This document shows, piece by piece, positions 55,326 to 63,446 of a DNA stretch of 64,000 nt; the first letter of the stretch is position 1; every line of letters starts with the position of its first letter. The stretch lies in contig CAWJON010000001.1 in NCBI GenBank assembly GCA_963844565.1, positions 186,001 to 250,000 on the forward strand, given 5' to 3'. The stretch is from JAFEDN01 sp963844565. Its GTDB lineage: Bacteria > Pseudomonadota > Gammaproteobacteria > Coxiellales > Coxiellaceae. Position numbers and translations under genes: made by a program. The notes beneath the pieces were generated by a model. The model searched no databases. It worked only from the letters and a program-made list of their open reading frames with translations, and was not told the DNA's origin.

Positions 55326-55601
55326 ATGAAGGATAATGAAGAAAAGAATATGTTCGGTAAATTTAAAATTACTATAGGGAAATGGAAATACAATATGAAA
55401 AATTTTCTTAAAGGATACGGGAATGCACTCAATTTGCTGCCTTCTGAAAAATTTCCTAGGGTGAACATTCGTAAATTGAATTTTCCAAAAGACGCCACCT
55501 CAGCTTTGAGGCGTGATTGGGAAGCTGTAGGCAAGGATATTTATAAAGGTATGTCTGAAATCGACAAGGAAATAAATAATGACATCAAAAGAAGAAAATA
55601 A
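55326..55601 (+). CDS. Small basic hypothetical protein (91 aa)
   Basis: The frame runs from ATG 55326 (or TTG 55305) to TAA 55599-55601. The product is basic and polar, with one amphipathic region (MKNFLKGYGNALNLLPSEKF) and a Lys/Arg tail. No domain is recognised and no clear ribosome-binding site is seen. It overlaps the next 38-codon ORF and lies just upstream of ftsE, so it may share its transcript. Confidence 0.45.
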   Translation: MKDNEEKNMFGKFKITIGKWKYNMKNFLKGYGNALNLLPSEKFPRVNIRKLNFPKDATSALRRDWEAVGKDIYKGMSEIDKEINNDIKRRK

Positions 55602-55695
55602 CCTAGTTTTAGAAAGGCCCACTGAAACCAGTAAAAGAAATAATGATAAGTCTCAAACAAAAATAATTGCCACTTCATATTCTGGCCAAGCATAA
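55579..55695 (+). CDS. 38-aa ORF upstream of ftsE
   Basis: ATG 55579 has AAGGA (55566-55570) at eight bases and ends at TAA 55693-55695, eight bases before the ftsE ATG. The peptide is hydrophilic (MTSKEENNLVLERPTETSK...) with no structure recognised. Because ftsE has no ribosome-binding site of its own, translation of this ORF could feed ribosomes into ftsE. That coupling role is inference. Confidence 0.4.
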   Translation: MTSKEENNLVLERPTETSKRNNDKSQTKIIATSYSGQA

Positions 55696-55703
55696 TAAAT
55701 GTC

Positions 55704-56366
55704 ATGATAAGATTTATCCAAGTCAGTAAAAAATATCAGAATGGGCATCCGGCCTTAACGAATATTAATTTCCATATTCAAAAAGGGCAAATGGTGTTTC
55801 TTACTGGACATTCCGGCGCCGGGAAAACCAGTTTATTGAAATTACTTTTGTGTATGGAGAACCCCAGCGGCGGGAAAATTCTTGTGCAAAACCAAGATTT
55901 AACGCAATTACCCAGGCGGCATATCCCAGTTTTAAGAAGAAGAATGGGGGTGATTTTCCAAAACCCTTTGTTATTGCCTGATCGCACCATCTTTGAAAAT
56001 GTGGCGCTACCGCTCTATATTAATAACTCCTCATTTCAGGAAACACAACGGCGAGCACGCGCTGCACTTGAAAAAGTAGGTCTTTTGAATAAAGAAAAAC
56101 TTTATCCCTATAGCCTATCTCAAGGCGAACAACAACGTGTTAGCATCGCTCGAGCAGTTATCAATCGACCAGAGATTTTATTGGCTGACGAACCCACTGG
56201 AAACCTCGATGCCGATTTAGCGCTCGAAATCATGCGTTTATTTGAAGCTTTTCAACAAGTGGGCGTTACGATCATTGTTGCGACCCATGATCTATCTACC
56301 ATTGCAAAATTCAAATATCCTATTTTGCAATTAAATCAGGGTCATTTATCCGAGAATTATTTATGA
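55704..56366 (+). CDS. ftsE: Cell division ATP-binding protein FtsE
   Basis: The ATPase of the FtsEX complex, which activates cell-wall hydrolases at the division site. The 220-residue protein has Walker A GHSGAGKT at 35-42, the Q loop IFQNPLLLPDRT, signature LSQGEQQRVSIARA, Walker B ILLADEPTGNLD and the switch His in VATHDLS. ATG 55704 has no visible Shine-Dalgarno sequence. It overlaps ftsX by four bases (ATGA). Confidence 0.96.
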   Translation: MIRFIQVSKKYQNGHPALTNINFHIQKGQMVFLTGHSGAGKTSLLKLLLCMENPSGGKILVQNQDLTQLPRRHIPVLRRRMGVIFQNPLLLPDRTIFENVALPLYINNSSFQETQRRARAALEKVGLLNKEKLYPYSLSQGEQQRVSIARAVINRPEILLADEPTGNLDADLALEIMRLFEAFQQVGVTIIVATHDLSTIAKFKYPILQLNQGHLSENYL

Positions 56367-57280
56367 TAGGAAATTATCTTATCAACCATTTGCGGGCTTT
56401 TCTTTTCAGTTTGGGATCTTGCCGACAAAAGCCCTTAACCAACTTATTGACAATATTGGCCATAGGTATCGCGCTATCGTTTCCATTAACACTTTTAGCA
56501 TTGATCATGAACATAGAAAAACTGACTCATTCTCGCGGAATCCAGCCCACTATCTCTCTTTATTTAAAATCAGCGCTATCTGAAAAAGAAATTTCTACAC
56601 TAATCCAAAAAATTAAATCGTATCCAGAAGTTTCAAATATCAAATATATTTCTCCAGAGCAAGGATTGCAGGATTTTAAACAACAACTCGGCATCGAAGC
56701 TGCCTTACAAGCTCTGCCACAAAATCCTCTTCCTGGGGTCATCGAGATCATTCCAAATTTTTCCGCTTCGGAAAAACAGTTGAAAGCACTAATGGATGCA
56801 TTCACTCAGATGCCCACAGTTGAAACCAGTCAATTAGACACTCTCTGGATCCAACGCTTATTAAGTTGGTTAACAGTAGGAAAATATTTGGTAACTGGAT
56901 TATTTGTTTTATTTGGGATGGGTGTAATCCTAATTATAGGCAATATCATGCGGCTGAATGCGCAATTACATCGACACGAAATATTAGTGCTTCGACTAAC
57001 AGGCGCCAGCTTGCCTTTTATCCGTCGGCCTTTTCTTTATAGCGGTATTTTATATGGCATTTTCGGCGCTTTTACTGCGTGGATTCTGGTTTCTGCTTTC
57101 TTGTTCTGGTTAAAAAAGCCTGTACTGCAATTGGCGAAAAATTATGCCGGCAACTGGCATTTAAGTTACCTGCCCTGGACAAGCGATTTTATGCTACTTT
57201 TGATTTGTATCGCTTTGGGCTTAATTAGCGCATGGTTTAGCACATTTTATTATTTAAGAGCGCCGGAAATAATTGAATAG
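56363..57280 (+). CDS. ftsX: Cell division membrane protein FtsX
   Basis: The membrane partner of FtsE, with four helices and a periplasmic loop that contacts hydrolase activators. In the 305-residue protein helix 1 is at about 26-47, the loop carries SLYLKSALSEKEISTLIQKI and YISPEQGLQDF, and three helices follow from about 172 (FGMGVILIIGNIMRLNAQ, then LVSAFLFWL and LLLICIALGLISAWF). RHEILVLRLTGASLPFIRRPFLYSG is the family signature. A strong hairpin follows. rpoH, often next, is not present. Confidence 0.94.
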   Translation: MIGNYLINHLRAFLFSLGSCRQKPLTNLLTILAIGIALSFPLTLLALIMNIEKLTHSRGIQPTISLYLKSALSEKEISTLIQKIKSYPEVSNIKYISPEQGLQDFKQQLGIEAALQALPQNPLPGVIEIIPNFSASEKQLKALMDAFTQMPTVETSQLDTLWIQRLLSWLTVGKYLVTGLFVLFGMGVILIIGNIMRLNAQLHRHEILVLRLTGASLPFIRRPFLYSGILYGIFGAFTAWILVSAFLFWLKKPVLQLAKNYAGNWHLSYLPWTSDFMLLLICIALGLISAWFSTFYYLRAPEIIE

Positions 57281-57294
57281 CTTATGCCTGGTCG

Positions 57295-57323
57295 TTCTGG
57301 AAAACGCGCAGCGTTTTCCAGAA
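57295..57323. terminator. Hairpin after ftsX
   Basis: TTCTGGAAAACGC (57295-57307), GCA, GCGTTTTCCAGAA (57311-57323) is a perfect 13-bp stem lying between the ends of the convergent ftsX and 97-aa genes. It lacks a T run on either side, so it is either a bidirectional terminator aided by Rho or a REP-like palindrome. Confidence 0.5.
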
Positions 57324-57330
57324 TCCGGAA

Positions 57331-57624
57331 TTAAAACCAATTGCAAGAGCTCCTACTTTTTTTCATTTTTTTATTTTGAAAATCTCTATCCCTAGAGCAC
57401 TTTCTCAAATAAGCCTGATCAAGCGATACTTCCTCTTCGGCAGCAAAATAAGATATTGTTCTTATATCTTTAGCACTAAACTCATTGAGCAAGTCTAAAT
57501 TTAAATAAAGATCGCGAACGGGAACAATTAAAGTCACCGTTTTTTTAAAATCCTCAACTTTGAAATACCAAGTCTTTGTATTTAAACTCCCAAAAATAAG
57601 CTCTCGTATTCTAAGGTTGCACAT
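57331..57624 (-). CDS. Hypothetical protein (97 aa)
   Basis: ATG 57624 is preceded by AGAGGA. The 97-residue protein has a compact N-terminal half (TKTWYFKVEDFKKTVTLIVPV) and a basic Cys-containing tail (RKCSRDRDFQNKKMKKSRSS). No signal peptide, no membrane helix, no family recognised. Confidence 0.5.
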   Translation of the reverse strand: MCNLRIRELIFGSLNTKTWYFKVEDFKKTVTLIVPVRDLYLNLDLLNEFSAKDIRTISYFAAEEEVSLDQAYLRKCSRDRDFQNKKMKKSRSSCNWF

Positions 57625-57786
57625 TACATCCTCTTTCCATTTTTCGGCTTAGCCCGAAGCGTCGCAATATCCCTCATTCCTCCTACTTGCAGCCGTCACC
57701 TGTTTAAAATTCTTGCAAAAAATACTCAAATTCCTATAAGAGTAAACTTTGCAACACCAGTCCTATTGTGTATCCTCATATAAATC

Positions 57787-57821
57787 AAAGGTAACTTACA
57801 TTAATCTAAATTAAAGGTAAC
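57787..57821 (+). promoter_or_regulatory. Direct repeats upstream of the XRE regulator
   Basis: AAAGGTAAC occurs at 57787-57795 and again at 57813-57821, 26 bases apart, just before the XRE-family start at 57830. Two same-face sites here are a classic layout for autoregulation. The AT-rich sequence between them (TTACATTAATCTAAATT) could hold the promoter. Confidence 0.45.
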
Positions 57822-57829
57822 GTCAATAT

Positions 57830-58207
57830 ATGAACGATGGTGTCGATATTAAAAAAATGTCTAAATCCATACCCATGAGGTTAAAGGTCGCTCGTTTGGC
57901 TCGGGGTTACAGTAACAGAAGTCAATTCGCCAAAGACTGTGGCGCCGGTATTACGACTTATCGCGCGCATGAGCGTGGAGATTATGAATTAAAGGCAAGC
58001 GATGTCATTCGATATTCTGAACAATTAGATGTTTCAATGCGCTGGCTGTTAATGGGTTTGGGCCACCCACTGGAACACAAGCATGATCCTAACCCTGAAA
58101 CCTTGGCTCAATTTCTTTATTATCTACATTTAGAAGATAATAAAATAGAAATTAAACAGCAAATTGCCAATGAAGTTCTGCAGATTTTAAGTAAAAAACC
58201 AAAATAA
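57830..58207 (+). CDS. XRE-family transcriptional regulator
   Basis: A 125-residue protein with an N-terminal helix-turn-helix at about residues 15-70 (RLKVARLARGYSNRSQFAKD, then GAGITTYRAHERG and VSMRWLLMGLG), the pattern of phage-repressor-like regulators. The C-terminal half is a short helical region that probably dimerises. ATG 57830 has no Shine-Dalgarno sequence; an alternative ATG lies 9-10 codons in. Paired direct repeats upstream suggest it controls itself. Confidence 0.82.
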   Translation: MNDGVDIKKMSKSIPMRLKVARLARGYSNRSQFAKDCGAGITTYRAHERGDYELKASDVIRYSEQLDVSMRWLLMGLGHPLEHKHDPNPETLAQFLYYLHLEDNKIEIKQQIANEVLQILSKKPK

Positions 58208-58225
58208 TAGAATCTGATTAGCCTC

Positions 58226-58262
58226 AATTCGCGCTTCAGCGGGAATTCGCTTCGCGGAAATT
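58226..58262. terminator. Palindromic sequence between convergent genes
   Basis: AATTC...CGC TTCA GCG...GAATT (58226-58247) overlaps a second imperfect stem ending GCGGAAATTG. It is a looser relative of the 35323-35350 hairpin and lies between the XRE gene and the convergent 186-aa gene, where a shared terminator is expected. Confidence 0.35.
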
Positions 58263-58266
58263 GCTT

Positions 58267-58827
58267 CTAAGCTGCTTCGGCGAGAGTTTCTCCCAGTCGA
58301 ACTCGGAAATCTTGCACGATTTTTCGATAAAACGCTTTATTTCTTTCACTCAACCTTTCTAAGGTACTGTTGTAAATGGCTAATTGTTCTTTTGAGCTAA
58401 ACTCAATAATTATTGGATGTGAAGCAATAACCTGATCTGCAATAGATTCGTTTAACTGCTCAACCGGCAAATTCATCAACTGGATGCCTTTAATTAACAA
58501 ATTGGCTGCTTTTTGGGCTTTATGCATTACTTTATTTCCATCGACGATATAATTGTCGATGTATTCGCGCAAAAATTTAGCGAATCGCACAATACCATAA
58601 TACGAATAATAACCTTCGTTCGGAACACGTATATTTTTTTCAATATCTGCGAGAACATTTTGAATCACCTGAAAGAGTTCAGGCTCGCTGTCAAAGATCG
58701 TCGGATCTTTTAGACGTAAAAGCGCAATCTTCGCAGTACGTTCTGCAGGAGTTAGGTATTTCTTTAATATTTGACGGTAATCGCTGATTGCTCGCGACAT
58801 AGTTTCCACAAACATGGAATCTAACAT
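58267..58827 (-). CDS. Hypothetical helical protein (186 aa)
   Basis: ATG 58827 has GGAGGATGG upstream at a long distance. The 186-residue protein is wholly helical (ISDYRQILKKYLTPAERTAK, GIVRFAKFLREYIDNYIVDG, LERLSERNKAFYRKIVQDFR), without membrane segments or known motifs. Base use matches the conserved genes nearby, so it is likely native. Function unknown. Confidence 0.65.
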   Translation of the reverse strand: MLDSMFVETMSRAISDYRQILKKYLTPAERTAKIALLRLKDPTIFDSEPELFQVIQNVLADIEKNIRVPNEGYYSYYGIVRFAKFLREYIDNYIVDGNKVMHKAQKAANLLIKGIQLMNLPVEQLNESIADQVIASHPIIIEFSSKEQLAIYNSTLERLSERNKAFYRKIVQDFRVRLGETLAEAA

Positions 58828-59088
58828 GATCTAATCCATCCTCCACCTTAAGTAACTATCCAGGCCTCAGCTTAACAAAGCGTCCTGGCACATCCTTATA
58901 TAGAATATTCCATATTCCTTAAGAGAATATTAAATTACTTCTACTTTCTTTTCAAACTGTTCAAATTAGAAACAGTTCAAAATTTGATCTATTATATATG
59001 TATTCCCTTCAACACGGATTATTGGTTAAAGGCTATCAGATTTAGAGCAAACATGGAATGGGAATCATTTTGTGAAAAGTGAGAGAAC

Positions 59089-59775
59089 ATGAATGCATTA
59101 ATAAGAAAAGTCGCTTATATTTTTTTACTAACTCTTTGTTATAAAGAAATATTTTCTGGATATTATGGCAAGGAATTATGCTCTTATCCTGAGTTTAAAT
59201 GCCAACTAATAAAACGCGGTGATACCTGGGCTGCCCTTTGGCCAAATCCTGAGCAGAGAGCAGTGGTCATGCGATTAAATCGTATGAATGAACCCCTCTC
59301 ATCACGCAGTTGGGTTGTCGTACCCAGGAACTTTAATGCCATCAATTTGACGGACCTTTCTCCTTACCCCACGCAAACCACGCCAACTGGGGAAAAATGG
59401 ATTCGAGTGGATTTAAGCAAGCAGGCCTTTGCCGCTTACTCAGAAAATGGTCGTCTGGTGCGATGGGGGCCCATTTCGGCAGGGCGTGACTTTTGCCCTG
59501 ATGTTGGCCAAGAATGCTCGACCCCTACTGGTACCTATCATATTCAGGTGAAACGTGGCGAAGACTGTATTTCCACACTTTTTCCGATCACCACCAAAGG
59601 CGGCGCTCCAATGCCTTATTGCATGTTTTTTACCGGCGGGTATGCATTGCACGGCTCAATGGAATTGCCAGGGTACAATGCTAGCCATGGGTGTATTCGC
59701 ATGTATAAAGAAGATGCGCAGTGGTTGAATGAGGAGTTTACCCAAATTGGGACAAAAGTAGTTGTCAATCCTTAG
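59089..59775 (+). CDS. L,D-transpeptidase (YkuD domain)
   Basis: A 228-residue periplasmic enzyme that crosslinks peptidoglycan or attaches proteins to it. There is a signal-like N-terminal helix (YIFLLTLCYKEIFSGYY). The YkuD domain spans about residues 100-226: KWIRVDLSKQAFAAYSENGR, TPTGTYHI, ALHGSMELPGYNASHGCIRM with the catalytic Cys near residue 203 and its His partners. GAGAG precedes ATG 59089. The region 58828-59088 upstream shows no gene; it has only short AT-rich dyads. Confidence 0.9.
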   Translation: MNALIRKVAYIFLLTLCYKEIFSGYYGKELCSYPEFKCQLIKRGDTWAALWPNPEQRAVVMRLNRMNEPLSSRSWVVVPRNFNAINLTDLSPYPTQTTPTGEKWIRVDLSKQAFAAYSENGRLVRWGPISAGRDFCPDVGQECSTPTGTYHIQVKRGEDCISTLFPITTKGGAPMPYCMFFTGGYALHGSMELPGYNASHGCIRMYKEDAQWLNEEFTQIGTKVVVNP

Positions 59776-59797
59776 ACAAACATGTTAGCTTTTGGGC

Positions 59798-60640
59798 ATG
59801 TTTTGGACCCATTATCTTCGATTGATGCGTTTTGATAAACCGATTGGCATATTCCTGCTTTTATGGCCAACGCTATGGTCCTTATGGATCGCCGCTAAGG
59901 GTCCTCCTCACTGGTTAAATTTGATTATCTTTATTTTAGGAGTGATTGTAATGCGGGCGGCAGGATGCATTATCAATGATATTGCCGACCACCGAATTGA
60001 TAGCCAGGTTTCCCGCACTGCAGCCAGACCCTTGGCTCGTCGAGTTATTTCTATAAGTTCTGCTTTTATATTATTCGTGGTTTTGTCCATCTTAGCCTTG
60101 ACGTTAGTTTTATGTTTAAATTTTCTGACGATTAAATTAGCGTTTATCGGTTTTTTACTCGCTACAATTTATCCTTTTATGAAGCGTTGGACGCATTGGC
60201 CTCAAGCTTTTTTGGGTTTAGCTTTTGCTTGGGGAATTCCTATGGCTTTTGCGGCAGAAATCGGTTCCGTTCCAATGCTTGCTTGGGAATTATTTGCGAT
60301 CACTTTTCTTTGGGTAATCGTTTATGATACGCAATACGCAATGGTTGATCGTGAAGATGATATTAAAATTGGCGTTAAATCGACTGCGATTTTATTTGCC
60401 GGTTACGATCGTTTAATCATCGCACTTTTACAACTGGTTGTTTTAGTCTCACTGGCAAGTCTGGGCTATTATTTACAATTAAAGATTTATTTTTATTTGG
60501 GTTTATTGGCAGCCGCGGTTCTAGCTGTTTATCAGCAATATTTAATTCGTCAACGTCAGCCAAAGGCTTGTTTTAAAGCCTTTTTGAATAACCACTGGTT
60601 TGGGTGTGTCATCTTTCTAGGGATCTGCTTTGGATTTTAA
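59798..60640 (+). CDS. ubiA: 4-hydroxybenzoate octaprenyltransferase
   Basis: An inner-membrane enzyme that prenylates 4-hydroxybenzoate in ubiquinone synthesis. The 280-residue protein has eight to nine helices, MRFDKPIGIFLLLWPTLWSL, the first Asp motif NDIADHRID and the second VYDTQYAMVDREDD. ATG 59798 gives the expected N-terminus; TTG 59792 adds two residues. It starts 22 bases after the transpeptidase gene and ends overlapping the convergent protease gene by four bases (TTAA). ubiC is not in the window. Confidence 0.94.
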   Translation: MFWTHYLRLMRFDKPIGIFLLLWPTLWSLWIAAKGPPHWLNLIIFILGVIVMRAAGCIINDIADHRIDSQVSRTAARPLARRVISISSAFILFVVLSILALTLVLCLNFLTIKLAFIGFLLATIYPFMKRWTHWPQAFLGLAFAWGIPMAFAAEIGSVPMLAWELFAITFLWVIVYDTQYAMVDREDDIKIGVKSTAILFAGYDRLIIALLQLVVLVSLASLGYYLQLKIYFYLGLLAAAVLAVYQQYLIRQRQPKACFKAFLNNHWFGCVIFLGICFGF

Positions 60641-61974
60641 GATGAAGTTTTGGGGCCTACCATGATGGTGAGCATTTTATCCGGCTGCAACGTTTGTTGG
60701 AAAGATTGTTTCACTTGATCGATTGAGACATTAGCCACATTGTCTCGAAAAGTATCCAGATAATCCAGTGGCCGTTGACTAATAGCTATCTGATCTAAAG
60801 CACTTTGAATATCTTCATTGGTCGCTAAATTGAGAGGGAAATTATTAATAATATTTTGTTTGGTCAATTGCAATTGCTCTGGTGTAGGACCGTTGGTGAG
60901 ATATTGTCCTAACACTTGACGTGTGACTTGCAAGGCTTGGTCCTTTGCTGAAGAACGCGTTTTCATCAGGATAAAGAACGGACCGCGATAAGTCAGTAAT
61001 TTAAAACCGCTATTTATACCATAAACCAAGCCCCGCTCATTACGGACTTGTTGAAACAACAGCGAACCCAAAGGCATTTGCCCAAAAAGATAATTTCCCA
61101 CTAACAATGGAAAATACTGGCTATTATGCCGATCAATACCCAATTGGCCGAGCAGAATTGTTGTTTGTTGCGAAGGAAAATCAATGGCTTCTGTACTACT
61201 TTCAGTTCCAGCCTGGACTTCATTCAACTTCGAAGCGACTTTGCCCTTGGGAAGATTTGACATGAGATCATTGGCAATTTTTTCAGCGCCAGCGCGTTCT
61301 AGGTCGCCAACGATAACAATTTTTGCATTTTCGGTTACATAATATTGCTTATAAAAATTTTGCACAGCGCCTTTCTCAATCGCTTTGATTTTATCGGTAG
61401 TGCCTAAAACAGGATGCCCATAAGGTTGATTACTGTATAGCGCTTTATAAAAAGCATTCATCGCCACAGCACTTGGATCTTGCTCGTCTTGTTGAATGGC
61501 GGATAAAGTTTGCTGCTTAGTTCGGTCTAGTGCCTTAGCAGGAAAATTTGCAGATCCAATGACCTCTGCTAAAGTCTGCAACGCTGGCGTTAAAAACTCA
61601 GTGTTACTTAAACTTCGCATTCCCACAATGGTCGTATCACGATCAGTATCGCTACTAAATTGTGCACCGGTGTTTTCAAATGCTACGGCGATTTGATCTG
61701 CATTATGCTTAGCTGTTCCTTCTGCCAAAGTATTGGCAACCAACTGAGCCAAACCCCAATTCTCTCCATCATAGGCTGAACCAGCAGTAAAAATTACATC
61801 GATATCAATAATAGGAATTTGCGAAGTTTTAACAAAATAAACCGGGACGCCCTGGGATGTTTGCCATTTTTGAATAAAAATAATCGGCTTTGCTGTTCCT
61901 GCTGCAGCAGCAGAACAAAAAACCAACGCAATTAAGAATGCAAATGCATTAATGAATTTCTGAATTGTTCGCAC
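60637..61974 (-). CDS. M16 peptidase-like protein, non-catalytic partner
   Basis: From GTG 61974, which has CTGGAG six bases before it, the 445-residue protein starts with a signal peptide (FINAFAFLIALVFCSAAAAG). It has the M16 fold (PVYFVKTSQIPIIDIDVIFTAGSAYDGENWGLAQLVANTLAEGTA as two segments about residues 25-70) but lacks the zinc motif HxxEH, which reads QLVAN here. It keeps the substrate-clamp part RNERGLVYGI near residue 320. Such proteins form a heterodimer with an active M16 subunit, here the overlapping upstream gene. Confidence 0.88.
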   Translation of the reverse strand: MRTIQKFINAFAFLIALVFCSAAAAGTAKPIIFIQKWQTSQGVPVYFVKTSQIPIIDIDVIFTAGSAYDGENWGLAQLVANTLAEGTAKHNADQIAVAFENTGAQFSSDTDRDTTIVGMRSLSNTEFLTPALQTLAEVIGSANFPAKALDRTKQQTLSAIQQDEQDPSAVAMNAFYKALYSNQPYGHPVLGTTDKIKAIEKGAVQNFYKQYYVTENAKIVIVGDLERAGAEKIANDLMSNLPKGKVASKLNEVQAGTESSTEAIDFPSQQTTILLGQLGIDRHNSQYFPLLVGNYLFGQMPLGSLLFQQVRNERGLVYGINSGFKLLTYRGPFFILMKTRSSAKDQALQVTRQVLGQYLTNGPTPEQLQLTKQNIINNFPLNLATNEDIQSALDQIAISQRPLDYLDTFRDNVANVSIDQVKQSFQQTLQPDKMLTIMVGPKTSS

Positions 61975-63358
61975 GTGATTCTCCAGTGTTGGCGGCTGAA
62001 GTGCCAACAGTTGAAATAGGATTTAAAATACCAGTGGTTAATTTCTCAGGGACCAAATAACGCTTGGCGACATCTTGCACTTGCGCTGCAGTCACAGCGC
62101 GAATTTTCGGAACAAAGTTATCTTCCATTTTCCAAGTTAACTGAGTGACTTCTGGAACTCCTAAATTAAAAGCTTGTGACATGAGTGAATCTTGTTCAAA
62201 TTCATGATTGGCAATCAGCAGCGCTTTTGCTCTTCGCAATTCCTCTGTGTTGACCAATTGGGTTTGCACTTGCAACAACTCATCTTTTAATGCGTTCTCA
62301 ACTTTAGCCATAGGTATTTTTTGACTGGGTGTGGCGCTTATGGAAAATAAATTTTCGTATAAATTGTATATGTCATAATCTACCGAAACATTGGATAACA
62401 ATTGTTTTCCTCGTACCAAATCATGAGAAAGTCGAGAGCTTTCCCCTCCGCCGAGAATATTGGCCAACACGTCCAAGGCATAGGGATCATTGACTGTTTG
62501 CGCTGAGGTGGTAGACAGTGAAGGGGTATTAAAATTCAAAGATATCCAGGGCAGTTGGGCTGGAATATGAACCTCTAATCGTCTCGGCCCTAACGCGGAA
62601 ACAGTTTCTGTCTTTTTAAAAACCGGCAAATTAACTGAAGGAATAGCGCCGAAATACTGATTGGCCAAGTTTAAAACTTGGGCAGGAACAACATCACCAA
62701 TTACTACAATAACTGCATTATTGGGGGCATACCATTGGTGATACCAGTTTCTTAAATCCTCTACTTTCATTTGCAATAAATCACTCATCCAACCCACCAC
62801 AGGTCGGCTGTATGGGTTATTGATGAAGGCAATTGCGTCAAAACGTTCGGAGGCCAAAGATTGCGGATCATCATCTGTGCGCATGCGTCTTTCTTCCATA
62901 ACCACTTGTATCTCTTTAGAAAATGCATCCGCATCAAGTAGTAAATGCTGCATACGATCCGATTCTAAATCAAAACTGATTGCTAACTTATCCGCGGGTA
63001 AGGTCTGGAAATAGACAGTATAATCATCACTGGTCATGGCGTTTTGGTCGCCACCGTTTTGATTGATCAATTCGGCTAACTTACCCGGACCATATTTTGA
63101 GGTGCCGCGAAACATCATATGCTCTAATGCATGAGAAATACCAGTGAGGCCGTTGGGTTCATAGCTTGCGCCAACTTTATACCAAACAGAAGAAAACACG
63201 ACTGGAGCACGATGGTCTTCTTTTACAATTAACTTCAACCCATTCTTTAAATCATACTCCTGCACTTGAGGTGCTGATTGTGGGGGGGCTGGTTCTGCGA
63301 AAACAGTCAATGGAAGAATCAATGTGAATAAATTTAAAATCCATATGTAAGCGCGCAT
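61949..63358 (-). CDS. M16 zinc peptidase, catalytic subunit
   Basis: A 469-residue secreted zinc protease with a signal peptide (YIWILNLFTLILPLTVFA). The inverted zinc motif HALEH lies at residues 76-80, and the distal Glu in VVMEERRMRTDD near 157. The second half has SSRLSHDLVRGKQL. GAGGAA precedes ATG 63358. It overlaps its non-catalytic partner by 26 bases, so the two subunits are made together and probably act in the periplasm on small peptides. Confidence 0.92.
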   Translation of the reverse strand: MRAYIWILNLFTLILPLTVFAEPAPPQSAPQVQEYDLKNGLKLIVKEDHRAPVVFSSVWYKVGASYEPNGLTGISHALEHMMFRGTSKYGPGKLAELINQNGGDQNAMTSDDYTVYFQTLPADKLAISFDLESDRMQHLLLDADAFSKEIQVVMEERRMRTDDDPQSLASERFDAIAFINNPYSRPVVGWMSDLLQMKVEDLRNWYHQWYAPNNAVIVVIGDVVPAQVLNLANQYFGAIPSVNLPVFKKTETVSALGPRRLEVHIPAQLPWISLNFNTPSLSTTSAQTVNDPYALDVLANILGGGESSRLSHDLVRGKQLLSNVSVDYDIYNLYENLFSISATPSQKIPMAKVENALKDELLQVQTQLVNTEELRRAKALLIANHEFEQDSLMSQAFNLGVPEVTQLTWKMEDNFVPKIRAVTAAQVQDVAKRYLVPEKLTTGILNPISTVGTSAANTGESRANNSEIH

Positions 63359-63446
63359 GGTAATTCCTCATTTTCCCAGAAGGACAAAAAGTTGCGTAAT
63401 AGTATTCGCTGTAATGTGGGAAAAGTAAATAAGGTCAACTTAGAAT

